Origin: Mytilus edulis | Taxonomy: Eukaryota > Mollusca > Bivalvia > Mytilida > Mytilidae | Length of the DNA: 64,000 nt | NCBI RefSeq assembly: GCF_963676685.1 | Contig: NC_092354.1 | Coordinates: 14,452,746 to 14,516,745 of the forward strand | Direction: 5' to 3' | In this document: one piece after another, positions 22,801 to 33,278 of the stretch | Numbering within the stretch: position 1 is the first letter of the stretch | Layout: each line of letters opens with the position of its first letter | Program-made: the position numbers and the translations under genes | The notes under the pieces: generated by a model | What the model saw: the letters and a program-made list of their open reading frames with translations, nothing else | What the model was told of the DNA's origin: nothing | The model's database searches: none

Positions 22801-25800
22801 CATTTTCACAATGATCGAAGAAATGGAAGCCATTCTAGAGATGACGCGCTGACAATTTTGCTCTTGAAAACCGATAAATTTATCCACATAGCACCATTAC
22901 GATCCTTATATGTCAGTTATATTTTAAAAGACAAATGTATCTACTAGCTAATGGACATCAGTTAATTATCTTGTCTGCATTGATTCAACGTAAAACTATT
23001 GTATAATCGGTTGTCAGGTGGAATTTTTGAAAATTCTTAAACATTTAAAAAATTCTAATTAGATATTTCGATGAAGGTCAGGCTAAACATTTTCAGTGAT
23101 TGAAGATTATATACCCTAGTTATCACACACACAAAAATATATTTTTCGAAGATATGCATTTTCATCATCCTACTTAAAAGACTGTCGTAAAGTACTTTTA
23201 GTAAAAATAAATAGCTATTCGTACACACATACTCTGTTTTTGTGATTCATTCGATAGGTATTTCACTTCACCCATATATTTCATCTTTTCGTACTGTGAT
23301 TTTTTTTATGTTATCAAGTCAACCTGTAGCTTTGATATATAAAAATGATAAAATCTGAAGCGAGATTATATATAAAATACTCTTGCTTTGTACGTTTTCA
23401 AGTCAAAATATACACTTTAAACACGCCCTAACACAAAAAGGTGCACTCGATTTTCTCTTTTTGAGACAATTGTTACCCATTTTGTTTTTTTTTCTTGAGT
23501 CACATAATGGAAGGGCAGACACGACAATTACTGAACTAATAGATTGTTCCTCGCCAGTGGTATATTTTTTATAAATCGGAGGTTATGCATTTTCTACATC
23601 CAACTTGATAGATACCCATGTCGTCGACTTGATATATAATTGTTCTGCATTACTATATAATAGATAAATTGAAAACTTATGAAAATGGTGTTTTTAAAAT
23701 AAAAGACTTCGTAATTGAGAAGAAAATTGTCGTTTTATTTGTTTCTATTAACTTTTAAACATTTTGTTACTATAGTAAACTTTACAGAAAGCATTTATCG
23801 CCTTCTCTAACAAAGAGATTCGATTATTTTGTTCTATTTCAACTGGGTTTCCGCCTGAATTATGAACACCAGACTCGTTTTTCGTCTTCAAAAAACTCAT
23901 TTGTGACGCTCAATATTCCTAAGTGTGACAAAGTCAGAAAAGTTCGAAATTGAAGACCACTGAGGACCAAAAATTTCAAAGGGTTTTGCAAAATACAGAT
24001 AAGATCATCTCTTTCTTGGCTAAAAAACAATTAACTGTAAAATAAACTCGAATGCAATCGCGAATATTAAAAAAAAATATGACCTCGATTTTATAGGTCA
24101 GAATTTTCTGAATGGAACAATATCAGGGTTGGAGATAGTGGATGATATTCGCCAACAGACACATGTTCTTAGTGAATATGTACAGATTTTGTGTACGAAG
24201 ACAGATGATCAGTTTATCAAAGTTCGAAATGAATTGAAAGATATCGAAGATAGTTTACAGAAAAGGATCAGATATTTAGAAAGCGTGAGTAACATAAACA
24301 AAACTTGTATAACCATAAAACGCTTACACGCTTATGTATACTATAAATTGTGAATTGATCTTGGTAAACTAATTGATCCTTTCAATAAACTTATTCTAAA
24401 AAAGGTTACCAATTCAACACTGTAACTATATCTTTGAATATTGTTTTATTGGTATTGATATTGATTTTGTTATCAGTAAATTAAAAGAAAACTTGATATT
24501 CTTGTTAGATACATATGCACATTTATGGATCTACAATCTGTCGATACCTGTATCTTAAAATTGATCAAGATCGTGTTTTTGTCTGACTGTTTATTGTCTT
24601 TTCACTTAATCCATTGGATGTTGGATGTGTACTGATTGATAATTTAGTCTTATATGCATGATTAGTTGTTAATGGCTTTGACGAAACGAGCGTCTGGCGT
24701 ACTTAGTTATAATCCTGGTACCTTTGATAACTATTTGAACTAGCTGTTGTCAGTAACTGCGAGAACTCTCTCTTTATTTAGTGTCTTTTTGATGTTTGAA
24801 TAAACAAGTACCCGGCCACGTCTACGTCCACTCTTTTTTAATTGTATTTCTATTTGTAACCATCTGATCAGTTAAGAATTATTCAATTGATTTTTATAGT
24901 TCGTTCTTATGTTGTACTGTTACGCCACTATCCTAGGTTAGGGGTATTGGGATCCTGCTAACATGTGTAACCCCGACACATTATGTATGTATGTGCCTGT
25001 CCTTAGTCACGAGCCTGTTTTCCAGTGGTTTTCGTTTGTTACTGGGTTATAAATTTGTTTCTTATTCATTTTTTTGTACATTTTGCCCATTAGTCTCTAT
25101 TCCGATAATTTCTTTGAAATTTTGAGATAGCACAGGAAAACTTGTGTTTGTGTTGATGATAGACCACACAAAGACAATGAAATGACGGTTTCTCCCCGGA
25201 TTTCTCTTCCATGTGCCAATTTCCCGTTCTTGGAGTAAGGGCGATAACTTGCGACGCACGTTTTGTATCCCGATTTCCGCTAGATAAAGGCAACAGTAGT
25301 ATACCGATGTTCAAACTCATAAATCCATGGACAAAAAACAAAATCGGGATAACAAACTAAAACTGACGGAAACGCATAAATATAAGAGGAGAACAACGAC
25401 ACAACACTACAATGTAACTAACACACACAGAAACGGACCAAGCATCAGACAAAATCCCACGAGAATAACAAATATAACATCAAAACAAAATACATGAATT
25501 TGGGATAGACAAGTACCGTGACACGTCTTATCGCAATGTCAATTTACACTCAAAAATAAGAGAAAACAAACGACGCAGCGTTAAATTAAAACACACACAG
25601 AAACGAACTATAATATAACAATGGCCATATTCCTGACTTGGTAAAGGAAAAAATGGTGGGTTGAACCTGGTTTTGTGGCATATCAAACCTCGCACTTTAA
25701 TGGCAATGTTAAATATAACATAGAAATGACAACATAATATTACAGGACTACAATACAAATAAATAGGCAAACGTATTAGACAAAGAAACACATGATTAAT

Positions 25801-28800
25801 GAATAACAAAAAGCATCAGGTTTAAAATTTAATACGCCAAAAACGCGCCTCGTCCACACAAGACTCACCAGTGACGCCCAGATATAAAAGATCGAAAGCG
25901 AAAAAAAGTACAAAGTTGTACAGCACTGAAGATCAAAAGTTGAAAAAGGTTGTACGTATACTTCGCCTTAAAAAAAATCCGCATATTAAAAGATGAGAAG
26001 TTTTTTCTGAAGATTTATGCAAAGCAGTAATCAAACAATTGTCTATTTATTCCTAGCTAATCTTGATGTTGACAACATCTAGGATTAATCACCATAAATT
26101 ACATGTATATGAAAATGACAGTTTGGTGCTTTCTTTCAAAGACGAAAATGTTCAATGGTTAATAGTAATGAAATATAAACCAAATCACAGATATTTGGAA
26201 GAATGTAATGTTATATTTGGCTATCCAAAATATTTAAGCTTCCAAATTTGTCATACGTTTGATTAAATAAAGTAAATGAAGAACCATATACACTTTCATT
26301 AATTTTACATAAATGTAGTAAAACAATCCAATTCATCGATCAAATCTACCAAAAATGTGTACTCACATGTTTACTCAGTGGTCGGATGATTATTTTTCGT
26401 TCTTCCTGTAGTTGGGCAATAATAATATAATTATAATAATAATAATATGATTGATTGTTTTGTTGCATGCTTTACGTCAAAAGTTTGGTTGAGTAACTGA
26501 TTCTATTTTTAGAAAAATTGAAGGAAGAAAAGAAGAAACAAGATGAGAGTCATATTCCACAAAATATTCGAGGTATGAATTTTACCAAAAAATATCTCAA
26601 CTGCTGACATAACTTAATGTTTTAATCAAATATGTCAACGATGATATAACATTGCAATAACGGGTTTGATTTATTTCAGTTAAATTTTTCAGATATTAAA
26701 TTACCTACACTTACAAAATTGATATACACACTACAGTACTATTGACATGCATTTCATGCTTCGTTCATTAGTTTAAAGACATACCGAGTAGTACATATTA
26801 AACTTTTTTTTTAAATCATTTGTCCAGAAAATAATATAAATTCTTTTTACCTATCTGAAATTCGTGTTTGATAAGAAAGCTCAGGTACTTGAGAAAAATT
26901 GCCTTGCGTTCGATCAACTAACGTTGTGTCAGCTCATCGATATAATCAATATCCAGTACTGGTCAGTGATTTGAAATACTGTTGATTCATTTCTTTTTGT
27001 GGATACACATTTTCGTAGATTGGATAAAATTTGCATTATCGAGTATGTTCAAATATACCCACAAATGCGACGGAATTTATTATCCCACGAATAAAAATGA
27101 ATCACAGTAGTAAAGTTTCGTATGCATAGCTGGGTATTTCAGTTTCGTTTTAATTCGAAGCCGCTTTAACTGAATCATTGCTAGGTACTTTTAAATAATT
27201 ATTGCAAAAAATATGAAAAACTAATGCATCTCTTGTTTAAGATAATACTTGGTGAACAATCGTATAGTTATTTTCTTAGAAGTATGATTATTATTAAGGT
27301 CTTACCTTTAACTATAAGAAAGACCTTACTGTATTTCTTCTGGTTATTATAATTATTCTTTCCGCCAAACTTTAACGACATTTCTCAAAAAAAGTAAGCG
27401 ACATGTTAAAATGATAGTTGGTATCTAGTATTTGTTGACCAAAAGCTATCTTGTGGTGAGAGCACGACCCCGTAACATTTCCTTTATATCGGTTATCCGT
27501 AAACCTTGTTATCATTTTAACTCCGTAACCATAACATGCAAAATAGGTAGAAAAAAAACAAAGGGTGGAGTTTGTTCAGGACCAGACCCTGGTTCTTCGT
27601 TAAATATAGTTGATAAGATTCAACGACTTATTGGAAGAATAATGCCCCTTCGAAAATTATTCGATGTCGGTTGGCAATTAAACTTAAGAACCATAAGTTG
27701 TAGCCAACTAGAATCTTCCCCAATGATCATTAATTTACGTGACTATGAAAATTGACCTACGGTTAAAGGTCAAGGTCATGACCTAGATTTTTAATGTAGC
27801 TTGTTATCTAATTTACTCAATAACCGTAAAAGATGGCTGATAAAATGTTATAGCGAAAATATCTGTCGAGTTCAGATCTACATTTGCTATGTGAATTCAA
27901 ACTTTTCGGACCAACTATTATGGACCCAGGAAACCAAACTGTTTTTCGGGTCCGAAATGATGATTTTTTTGTTTATAACTCATAAGAGGTAAGAGATAGA
28001 AAGAAACTTTGAATAACAAAAATGTTCAGCATAATAAGATCTACAGAGTTGTTCAGAGGTCTATGTTCCTAACAACGAAATAAAACACCTTAGCAACCAT
28101 ATATTTTTTTAATTTAGAAGGCTATGAATTATATAAATATGAAATTTTTAATACTGGAAATGACATTTTTGTCCTTAGCAACGACATATAAGTCCCTAGC
28201 AACCATAAAATTTTAAACTAAGAAAGCTATCAATACAGGAAAAAATGAAAGACCTTTCAATTGTTCATGAACAATTGACTTTTTAATTCATATCATTACT
28301 ATTTAGAGTTGAAAAAAAAGTATTCAAGAAACATGTGAGCAAATCTTCTCCAATGGATTTTGGCAGTTCTTTAGAAGCGGTATTGCACAGGATTTTTTTT
28401 TTTTCATAATAGGTAGATAGATAGTTTATTCTCATAAAACCATGCCAGTACAAAGGTTACATATTTGCAGCTTATACACACAATAATTAATTTTGGATGT
28501 AACGCGTCTTCTTGGCTTTTATTTTATTTGTTTATCAGCTCATAGACATAATTTAGTCATGTGAACGTGACGTCACCAACGTTTTTTCATGGTTTACTAC
28601 GGTTTAAATTACAAGAAATAACTGTAATATTTTTTCTGTCTATTCGAAATAACATAAAAAATGTGGTGTACACTTCAAATAATTCGAATATGCGGGTTCT
28701 TAAATGTGCATCACATTTTTTATGTTATTTCTTAATAGACAAGTAAAATATTATAATCATTCCTTAAGTATTTCCTTTTAGACAGTTTGTTCAATTGAAC

Positions 28801-31800
28801 ATTCCGTAGGGATTAACAGAGGACAGTGTGTTACGCAATTGCTTGTCATCAGTTATGATTTAAAACTTCGATGGAAAGATATTCGTTTATAAATTACCAT
28901 TAAAGTCTCCGTTTATATTCGCTAATTTTATATATTTTACCTGTAACAGGTTGCTTCGTCTTACAATAGTACACAACAGAGAAAACTAACGAATAAAACT
29001 AGGGGGATCTCAGGTGCTCCGGAAGGGTAAGCATATCCTGCTCCACATGTGGCACCCGTCGTGTTTTTCAATAAGATTCTTTTACTTTCTCTAATGTTTC
29101 TTAAATAGTTACAACGAATAATGTTTTTTTCTTGCATGGACTAAATGTTCAATCCTTATTCTAATAAATCAAGATCCGTTTTAACCAATAGTCTAATCAG
29201 TTGCAGTAGCATTAAAAGAAAAATGATCAGATTTAAATGATTAATTTCGTTATGTACGGCTGAGTAAATACTGTAGCAGCATATTATTTTAAAAGTCGGA
29301 AAAGGTTTTTATGTTATAGTTAATACATATTTTAAGTTTTTTCTTGTCATAAAACTATTTTTAAACTTTATTCTTGAAAACACATAAATATCATTCATGT
29401 CGGGGCTTTATAGCTTATTGTGACGTTTTTGTATTTTGAGGACCCTAGGCCGACTTGTAATGGCTATGTGTGCTTTATCGAAACTCTGATGTATAGTTGT
29501 CTCTTTGACAACAATATCACATCTTATTATTTTTATATAATATAGTATCAAAAATATATATTTTACAGACTGACAATTCCTTGAATATTAATCTATAATC
29601 ATTGTTAGATTAGGCCGTTAGTTTTCTTAATTGAATTGTTTCATATTTACATGTCGAGGCTATTATATCCCGATCATACGGTATAGTTTTTCTCATTGTT
29701 AAAGGTTTAAAGGTTGTCTTTGATTGCATACAAAAACTTCATTTGAAATTTGGTTGAAATTTGTCTCATTTGGCAATCATACCACATCTCTATTTGTATT
29801 TGTACTGAAGAACTGAAAAGGTATTGACATTTCAAATTTTGATGAACTAAGACAATTAAGAGTTGCTACGTTTAAAATCACTGTTTTAGTAATAAGAACC
29901 TGTACGAGTAAATTGAAAAGAAATAAATTACTTTTGAAAGTAGTTGTCCCGATTTCTGTTCAAAATATTGCAAAACGATAATGATTAAAATTCAAAACAT
30001 TACATTAGTGGTTATTGTTACCTCTATTTTCAGCTCAACATGTACAAGAAATCAGCGAATGGGAGCAAGACCAAAATACTTTTGTTACAACCAGAGCAAC
30101 ACGTCACATTCTGAGATCTTTATTATCCAGTAGCTGTATTGTTGTTTCAGGTAGCTCAGGTTGTGGTAAGTCTGCAAATATACACCATATTGCCCTCCGC
30201 TTACACCACCGATATGATTATGAGATAATACCTGTTTTAGAAGGACCGTTGGATATCTTGCATTTTTACGATATGAATAAAAGACAAGTTTTTGTGGTTG
30301 ATGATATTTGCGGAAAAGAAACTTTCAATGAACAGTCATTTCAAAACTGGGATTTATTTTCCTCCCAACTACAGAAAAAATTTAAAATTTTAGAAAATAA
30401 GGTAGAGAATAACGATGAAGACCGTGTGTTGGGTCCAAAATTACTTATATCCTGTCGATTACATATTTATAAAGAAGCACGTTTTCAACTTTTAACGTTA
30501 TTCACAAGAAAGCACTGCAACTTATTATCACTAGAGTTTTGTCTGTTGCCAAAAGAAAGACTGCGTATTATGAAGAAATACATTCATGAGGACATCATTA
30601 AATGTATTATGCAGCCCCATGGGTATGTTGACTTTTTTCCATTGCTCTGCAGATTGTCAAAAGAAAAAGAAAAAGAAGAGGTCATCAAACTTTTCGCAAC
30701 TCCAGTGGAAAGTATTCGAACAAATATTAACCACATCATATCTTCAAACAAGAACCAATTTTGTGCTCTTGTTCTGTGTATCTTGTCTGATAAATTTAAT
30801 ACAGATTGGCTTAATTTAAAAACAGTTCCAGAGGGAATGAAATGCAAAATTCAAGATATTGTTATGGAATTTGAAATAGACTTACGCAGAGAAATGTCCA
30901 GAAATGCTTTAAAATCTGGTTTTATCACATTAGATGGTACCTATTTAAAACAAATAGGAACAGAGTATAGAATAATCCATGACAAGATTTATACAATGGC
31001 AGCCCTAATTTGTGGCCATCACCTAACAGAATGTTTTATTAAACATGCTTCTTCCATTTTTGTTCGTGACCATTTCTGTTTTGAATTTTGCAAGACAGTA
31101 GGCGAAGATAATATTATTCTGTCTGGAGACAACGAAGAAGAGTATTTCAAAAGGTTGCTCAGCGATTTAAGAAAGTATAGCATTACTAGTACATTCCATA
31201 ATAAACAGTTAAGATCTCAGTTATTTATAGATAGGTTAATAAGGTATTTTGAAAGGAGTTATGAGACAAAAGAGTTATTGAAGAGGATGAATGAAGAAAA
31301 AAAACACATTGACTTGCTATTTACAACACCCCTTACAGAGGCAGCATTTGTTGGCAACTTTCGTTTAGTTAAATTTATGGTGGTATCCCTTAAATGCAAT
31401 GTGAATAGAACAGATATATTTGGGTGTTCCCCTTTGTACAAGGCATGTAAAGGAGGAAAAACCAATGTAGTTAAACTCTTGTTAGATAATAGTTGCGATG
31501 TCTGTATATGTAATCGTTTTGCAATGTCATCGTTGTTTGTGGCCTGTGAAGGAGGATATGCAGACATAGTAAACATGTTAATCGAGAACAATGCTGATGT
31601 CTATCGGTGTAACAGCAAAGGAGAGTCTCCATTGTATGTGGCCTGTAAAGGAGGACACATTAATACTGTGAAAGTGTTACTTCAGAACAAGGCTGATGCC
31701 TCTCGGTGTGACAATAAAGGACAATCTCCGTTGCATGTCGCATGTGCTGGAGGTTATATAGTCATTGCTAAATTGCTTCTTAATATAAATGCTGATGTTG

Positions 31801-33278
31801 TTTGTTGTACCAAATTAGGAGCGTCCCCATTGTTCCTGGCATGTCAGGGAGGATATACAGAAATAGTGAAATTTTTACTTGAAAACAAAGCCGATGTCTC
31901 TCAGTGTAACACTAAGGGGGAGTCTCCATTGTATGCGGCATGTAAAGGGGGATACACAGATACAGCGAACTTATTACTTCAAAACAAGGCGGATGTAGTC
32001 AAGTGTACCACATTTGGAGAGTCTCCATTGTTTGTAGCCTGTGAGGAAGGACATACAAATACGGTTAAACTGCTCCTACAAAACAATGCTCTTGTTGTTC
32101 AGCGTAACAATAATGGACAGTCTCCCTTCTTTGTGGCATGTAAAGGAGGACATACAGACACAGTTCAATTGTTACTCAAGAATAATGCTGATGTATTGCA
32201 GTGTAATCAAACAGGGGAGTCACCATTATATGTGGCTTGTGAAACAGGAAAAACAGACACAGTGAAGTTGTTGCTTGAGAACGGTGCTGATTTGTCTCAG
32301 TGTGACAACGAGGGAAAGTCCCCTCTGTATCTAGCCAGTAACGGAGGACATACAGATACAGTTCAATTGTTACTCGAGAATAATGCTGATATATTGCAGT
32401 GTGATCGAACAGGGCAGTCTCCATTATATGTGGCTAGTGAAACAGGACATACAAATACAGTGAAAGTGTTACTTCAGAATAATGCTGATGTTTCACAGTG
32501 TGATATGGATGGGCAGTCTCCATTTTATGTAGCCTGTGGCGGCGGCCATAAAGACACAGCGAAACTGTTGCTGCGGAAAAATGCAGATAAATTTCAGTTA
32601 AACAGGTATGGGTGGTCCCCATTACATGCAGCTGGTAAAAAAGGACACACAAATATAGTGAAACTGCTACTTCTGAACAATGCTGATGTATCTCACAGTA
32701 ACAATGATGATGAATCTCCATTGTACTTGGCCTGTAAAGGAGGTCACATCGATACAGTTCAACTGTTACTGCAGAACAAGGCTAATGTCTGTCAGTGTAA
32801 CAGTAATGGAGAGTCTCCATTGTATGTGGCATGTAAACAAAGACATGTAAACATAGTGCGTCTGTTACTAGAGAGCAATGCAGATGTCTCACAATGTGAA
32901 AAAATAAACGGTTGGTCACCCTTACGTGTTGTTTGTGATCCTGAGCGATCACAATATTCCATCATACAAGATGTAATATCCTTTGTCGAGCGTGTGCAAG
33001 GATTAGAAAATTTTGAGACAAGGAGTATTGAAATTGTAAAACTATTAATTAAATGGAATGCAGATGTTGAAACGTGTATTACAAACTGTAAACCACCATC
33101 AGAAATTCTTCATCTTCTTCAGACAAAATTAAATCATGATAAGGGTTTAGATCAAACAGTCAACCCAGGTTTGAGGGCAACGGTAATAACATATGTCAGC
33201 AGTTTAAAATATGCGCTACAAAAAAGTGATATACCGTCAATACTACAAATAGCTACAGAAAACATTAGACATGAATAA
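19378..33278 (+). CDS. NLR-like sensor: DZIP3-like HEPN + nSTAND3 NTPase + ankyrin repeats (5 visible exons, 5' incomplete)
   Basis: Visible exons are 19378-19826, 21867-22035, 24097-24288, 26513-26572 and 30034-33278. Phases join without a stop (1/0, 0/1, 1/1, 1/1, 1/end), giving about 1370 residues. Domains in order are a DZIP3-like HEPN (exons 1-2), a short coiled coil (exons 3-4), an nSTAND3 P-loop NTPase, then 17 ankyrin repeats to near the C-terminus. Known biology: STAND NTPases are signal-gated switches, HEPN domains are often RNA-binding or RNase modules, and ankyrin arrays bind ligands. The inferred role is an intracellular immune receptor with ankyrin as sensor, STAND as switch and HEPN as effector or adaptor. 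Ligand and cleavage activity are unknown. No signal peptide or membrane segment is seen, so a cytosolic location is likely. The exon holding the start codon is missing. The exon-3 donor has two overlapping options; only the downstream one keeps the frame. Confidence 0.85.
20388..20892 (-). repeat. two direct copies of an inverted SINE/MITE-like fragment (intron of gene 1)
   Basis: The block tatggttcgttggtcaataa, then agatgtggtgtgattgcc, then gtcaccgtacggccttcaac appears at about 20390-20528 and again at 20744-20887. The offset is roughly 353 bp and the copies are close to identical, apart from an extra aaatga in the second. Both are inverted relative to the copy at 1178-1570. The intervening 215 bp includes the rest of the first copy. 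Confidence 0.6.
20893..21135 (+). repeat. dispersed repeat, forward copy (ggggccag family)
   Basis: Reverse-complement partner of 7020-7265, with ttagtatggcgttcattatc, ggggccagttgaaggacgcc, tacattgaagacctgttggt and attccccattttcattctca. It abuts the preceding SINE/MITE-like fragment, making a mosaic inside the first intron of gene 1. Confidence 0.6.
21867..22035 (+). CDS. gene 1 exon: HEPN domain with R-X4-H motif
   Basis: Lies between tatttag and G|gtattt, phases 0 in and 1 out, 56 codons plus one base. It reads VLFGIRNPWAHCDFSEW, then a helical stretch ending LDELKKWAENG. The RNPWAH at 21882-21899 fits the R-X4-6-H signature of HEPN RNases, with both polar residues present. This leaves open a catalytic or at least RNA-binding role. 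Confidence 0.85.
22092..22165. repeat. AACAGCTAATT minisatellite
   Basis: Five to six imperfect copies of an 11-16 bp unit (aacagctaatt, aacagctaaaatt) just downstream of the HEPN exon 2 donor. Some copies contain the CAGCT core, which is self-complementary. Confidence 0.6.
22166..24096. other. intron of gene 1, anonymous
   Basis: No exon-like segment fits between 22035 and 24097. Open frames at 22735-22947 and 23383-23574 lack domains. A fragment at 23868-23995 (ccagactcgtttttcgtctt, then attgaagaccactgaggacc) is an inverted relative of the ctggcgtat family. Confidence 0.4.
24097..24288 (+). CDS. gene 1 exon: coiled-coil linker, with tandem splice donors
   Basis: The acceptor is ttttatag before GTCAGAATTTT. 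Codons read ISGLEIVDDIRQQTHVLSEY and end KRIRYLES. Two donors overlap: AGC|gtgagt after 24284 (strong consensus, phase 0) and GTGA|gtaaca after 24288 (weaker, phase 1). Exon 4 is open only when entered in phase 1, so the 24288 donor gives the full protein (LESVKKLKEEKK). The 24284 donor puts a TGA at the third codon of the next exon. Confidence 0.72.
24660..25105 (+). repeat. ctggcgtat fragment followed by SINE/MITE-like copy b (intron of gene 1)
   Basis: 24690-24735 reads cgtctggcgtacttagtt, then ggtacctttgataactat. From about 24885 the sequence tagttcgttcttatgttgta, then ggatcctgctaacatgtgta, then cacgagcctgttttccagtg matches the first half of the copy at 1178-1570. It then breaks off. Confidence 0.55.
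25290..25975 (-). repeat. long copy of a dispersed mussel repeat (intron of gene 1)
   Basis: Contains cgatgttcaaactcataaat, then aacaaactaaaactgacgga, cacatgattaatgaataac and tttaatacgccaaaaacgcg. Both ends share phrases with other pieces in this window. The open frames at 25062-25341 and 25528-25809 fall in or beside it and are not genes. Confidence 0.5.
26513..26572 (+). CDS. gene 1 exon: Lys/Glu-rich linker
   Basis: A 60-bp exon between tatttttag and G|gtatga. In the frame entered with one carried base it reads KLKEEKKKQDESHIPQNIR and leaves one base, which joins GCT at the next exon. The other two frames contain stops (TGA). Being a multiple of three, it could be skipped without a frame change. 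Confidence 0.65.
26978..27117. mobile_element. small TIR element (TACTGTGGATTCATT family), intron of gene 1
   Basis: The left end is tactgttgattcatttcttt; the right end, cacgaataaaaatgaatcacagta, is its imperfect inverted copy. About 140 bp, the same family as 55006-55202. It may have TA target duplication, as in Tc1/mariner-like elements. Confidence 0.5.
27293..28290. repeat. aaggtctt...gaaagacctt repeat (intron of gene 1)
   Basis: Begins ttaaggtcttacctttaact, then agaaagacctta. It ends around gaaagacctttcaattgttc, followed by the palindrome ttgttcatgaacaa at 28260-28273. I remember such repeats as widespread in bivalves. The 107-codon frame at 27432-27755 lies within it and has no domain. 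Confidence 0.45.
28410..28470 (-). repeat. retroposon 3' tail with GATA/TATC microsatellite
   Basis: Reads taggtagatagatagtttat followed by tctcataaaacc. This is the inverse of the TATC-tailed end at 1740-1806. Confidence 0.4.
28621..28757. repeat. long hairpin / palindromic element (intron of gene 1)
   Basis: Perfect 20-bp arms: GAAATAACATAAAAAATGTG at 28646-28665 and its reverse complement at 28712-28731. The arms extend imperfectly outward to about 28625 and 28753 (taatattttttctgtctatt against aatagacaagtaaaatatta). A small foldback element is likely. Confidence 0.6.
28995..29068 (-). repeat. inverted piece of the retroelement 3' tail
   Basis: Reads caggtgctccggaagggtaa, then tgctccacatgtggcacccg. 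This is the reverse complement of part of 4700-4760 and contains the tail of the RT-type element seen at 4205-4905. Confidence 0.5.
29398..29802 (+). repeat. two SINE/MITE-like fragments just upstream of the main exon of gene 1
   Basis: 29398-29531 (gtcggggctttatagctt, then gtatagttgtctctttgac) and 29609-29802 (gattaggccgttagttttc, then tctcatttggcaatcatacc) match the second half of the copy at 1178-1570. Confidence 0.5.
30034..33278 (+). CDS. gene 1 main exon: nSTAND3 NTPase and ankyrin array, to stop codon
   Basis: The acceptor is ctctattttcag; the frame stays open for 3.2 kb and ends TAA at 33278. The NTPase starts about 25 residues in. Walker A GSSGCGKS is at 30150-30173, followed by IHHIALRL and a conserved YEIIPV. 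The Walker B region QVFVVDDICG is at 30285-30314, and the LLISCRLHIYKEARF motif at 30441-30485. These are hallmarks of nSTAND3 as I remember it. A helical region follows to about 31300. Ankyrin repeats run from 31326 to about 33085, most of the form xSPLYVACKGGH...LLL...NADV. The tail is short and helical. Part of the upstream open frame (30015-30033) is intron, not protein. Confidence 0.9.
31326..33085 (+). repeat. 99-bp tandem ankyrin-coding array (17 units)
   Basis: Sixteen consecutive units of 33 residues (one has 34) plus a seventeenth carrying an insertion of about 30 residues (DPERSQYSIIQDVISFVERV and following) before its second helix. Units share SPLYVACKGGH and a Cys near the end of each unit (SQC, QCN, KCT). 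Minus-strand open frames at 31259-31591, 32176-32424 and 32434-32721 are shadows produced by the 99-bp period. Confidence 0.9.

Noticed and set aside
26063..26266. 67-codon frame as an extra exon of the receptor gene
   Set aside because: An acceptor exists near 26055, but its exit phase does not fit exon 4 and the translation does not continue the coiled coil. The tandem donor at 24288 explains the frame without it.
30015..30033. Start of the receptor exon at the beginning of the open frame
   Set aside because: The sequence ctctattttcag is a good acceptor and the upstream exon supplies the matching phase, so the first codons of the open frame are intron.
32041..32721. Overlapping frames on both strands within the ankyrin exon
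   Set aside because: They are shadows of the 99-bp coding repeat, which keeps alternative frames open by periodicity.
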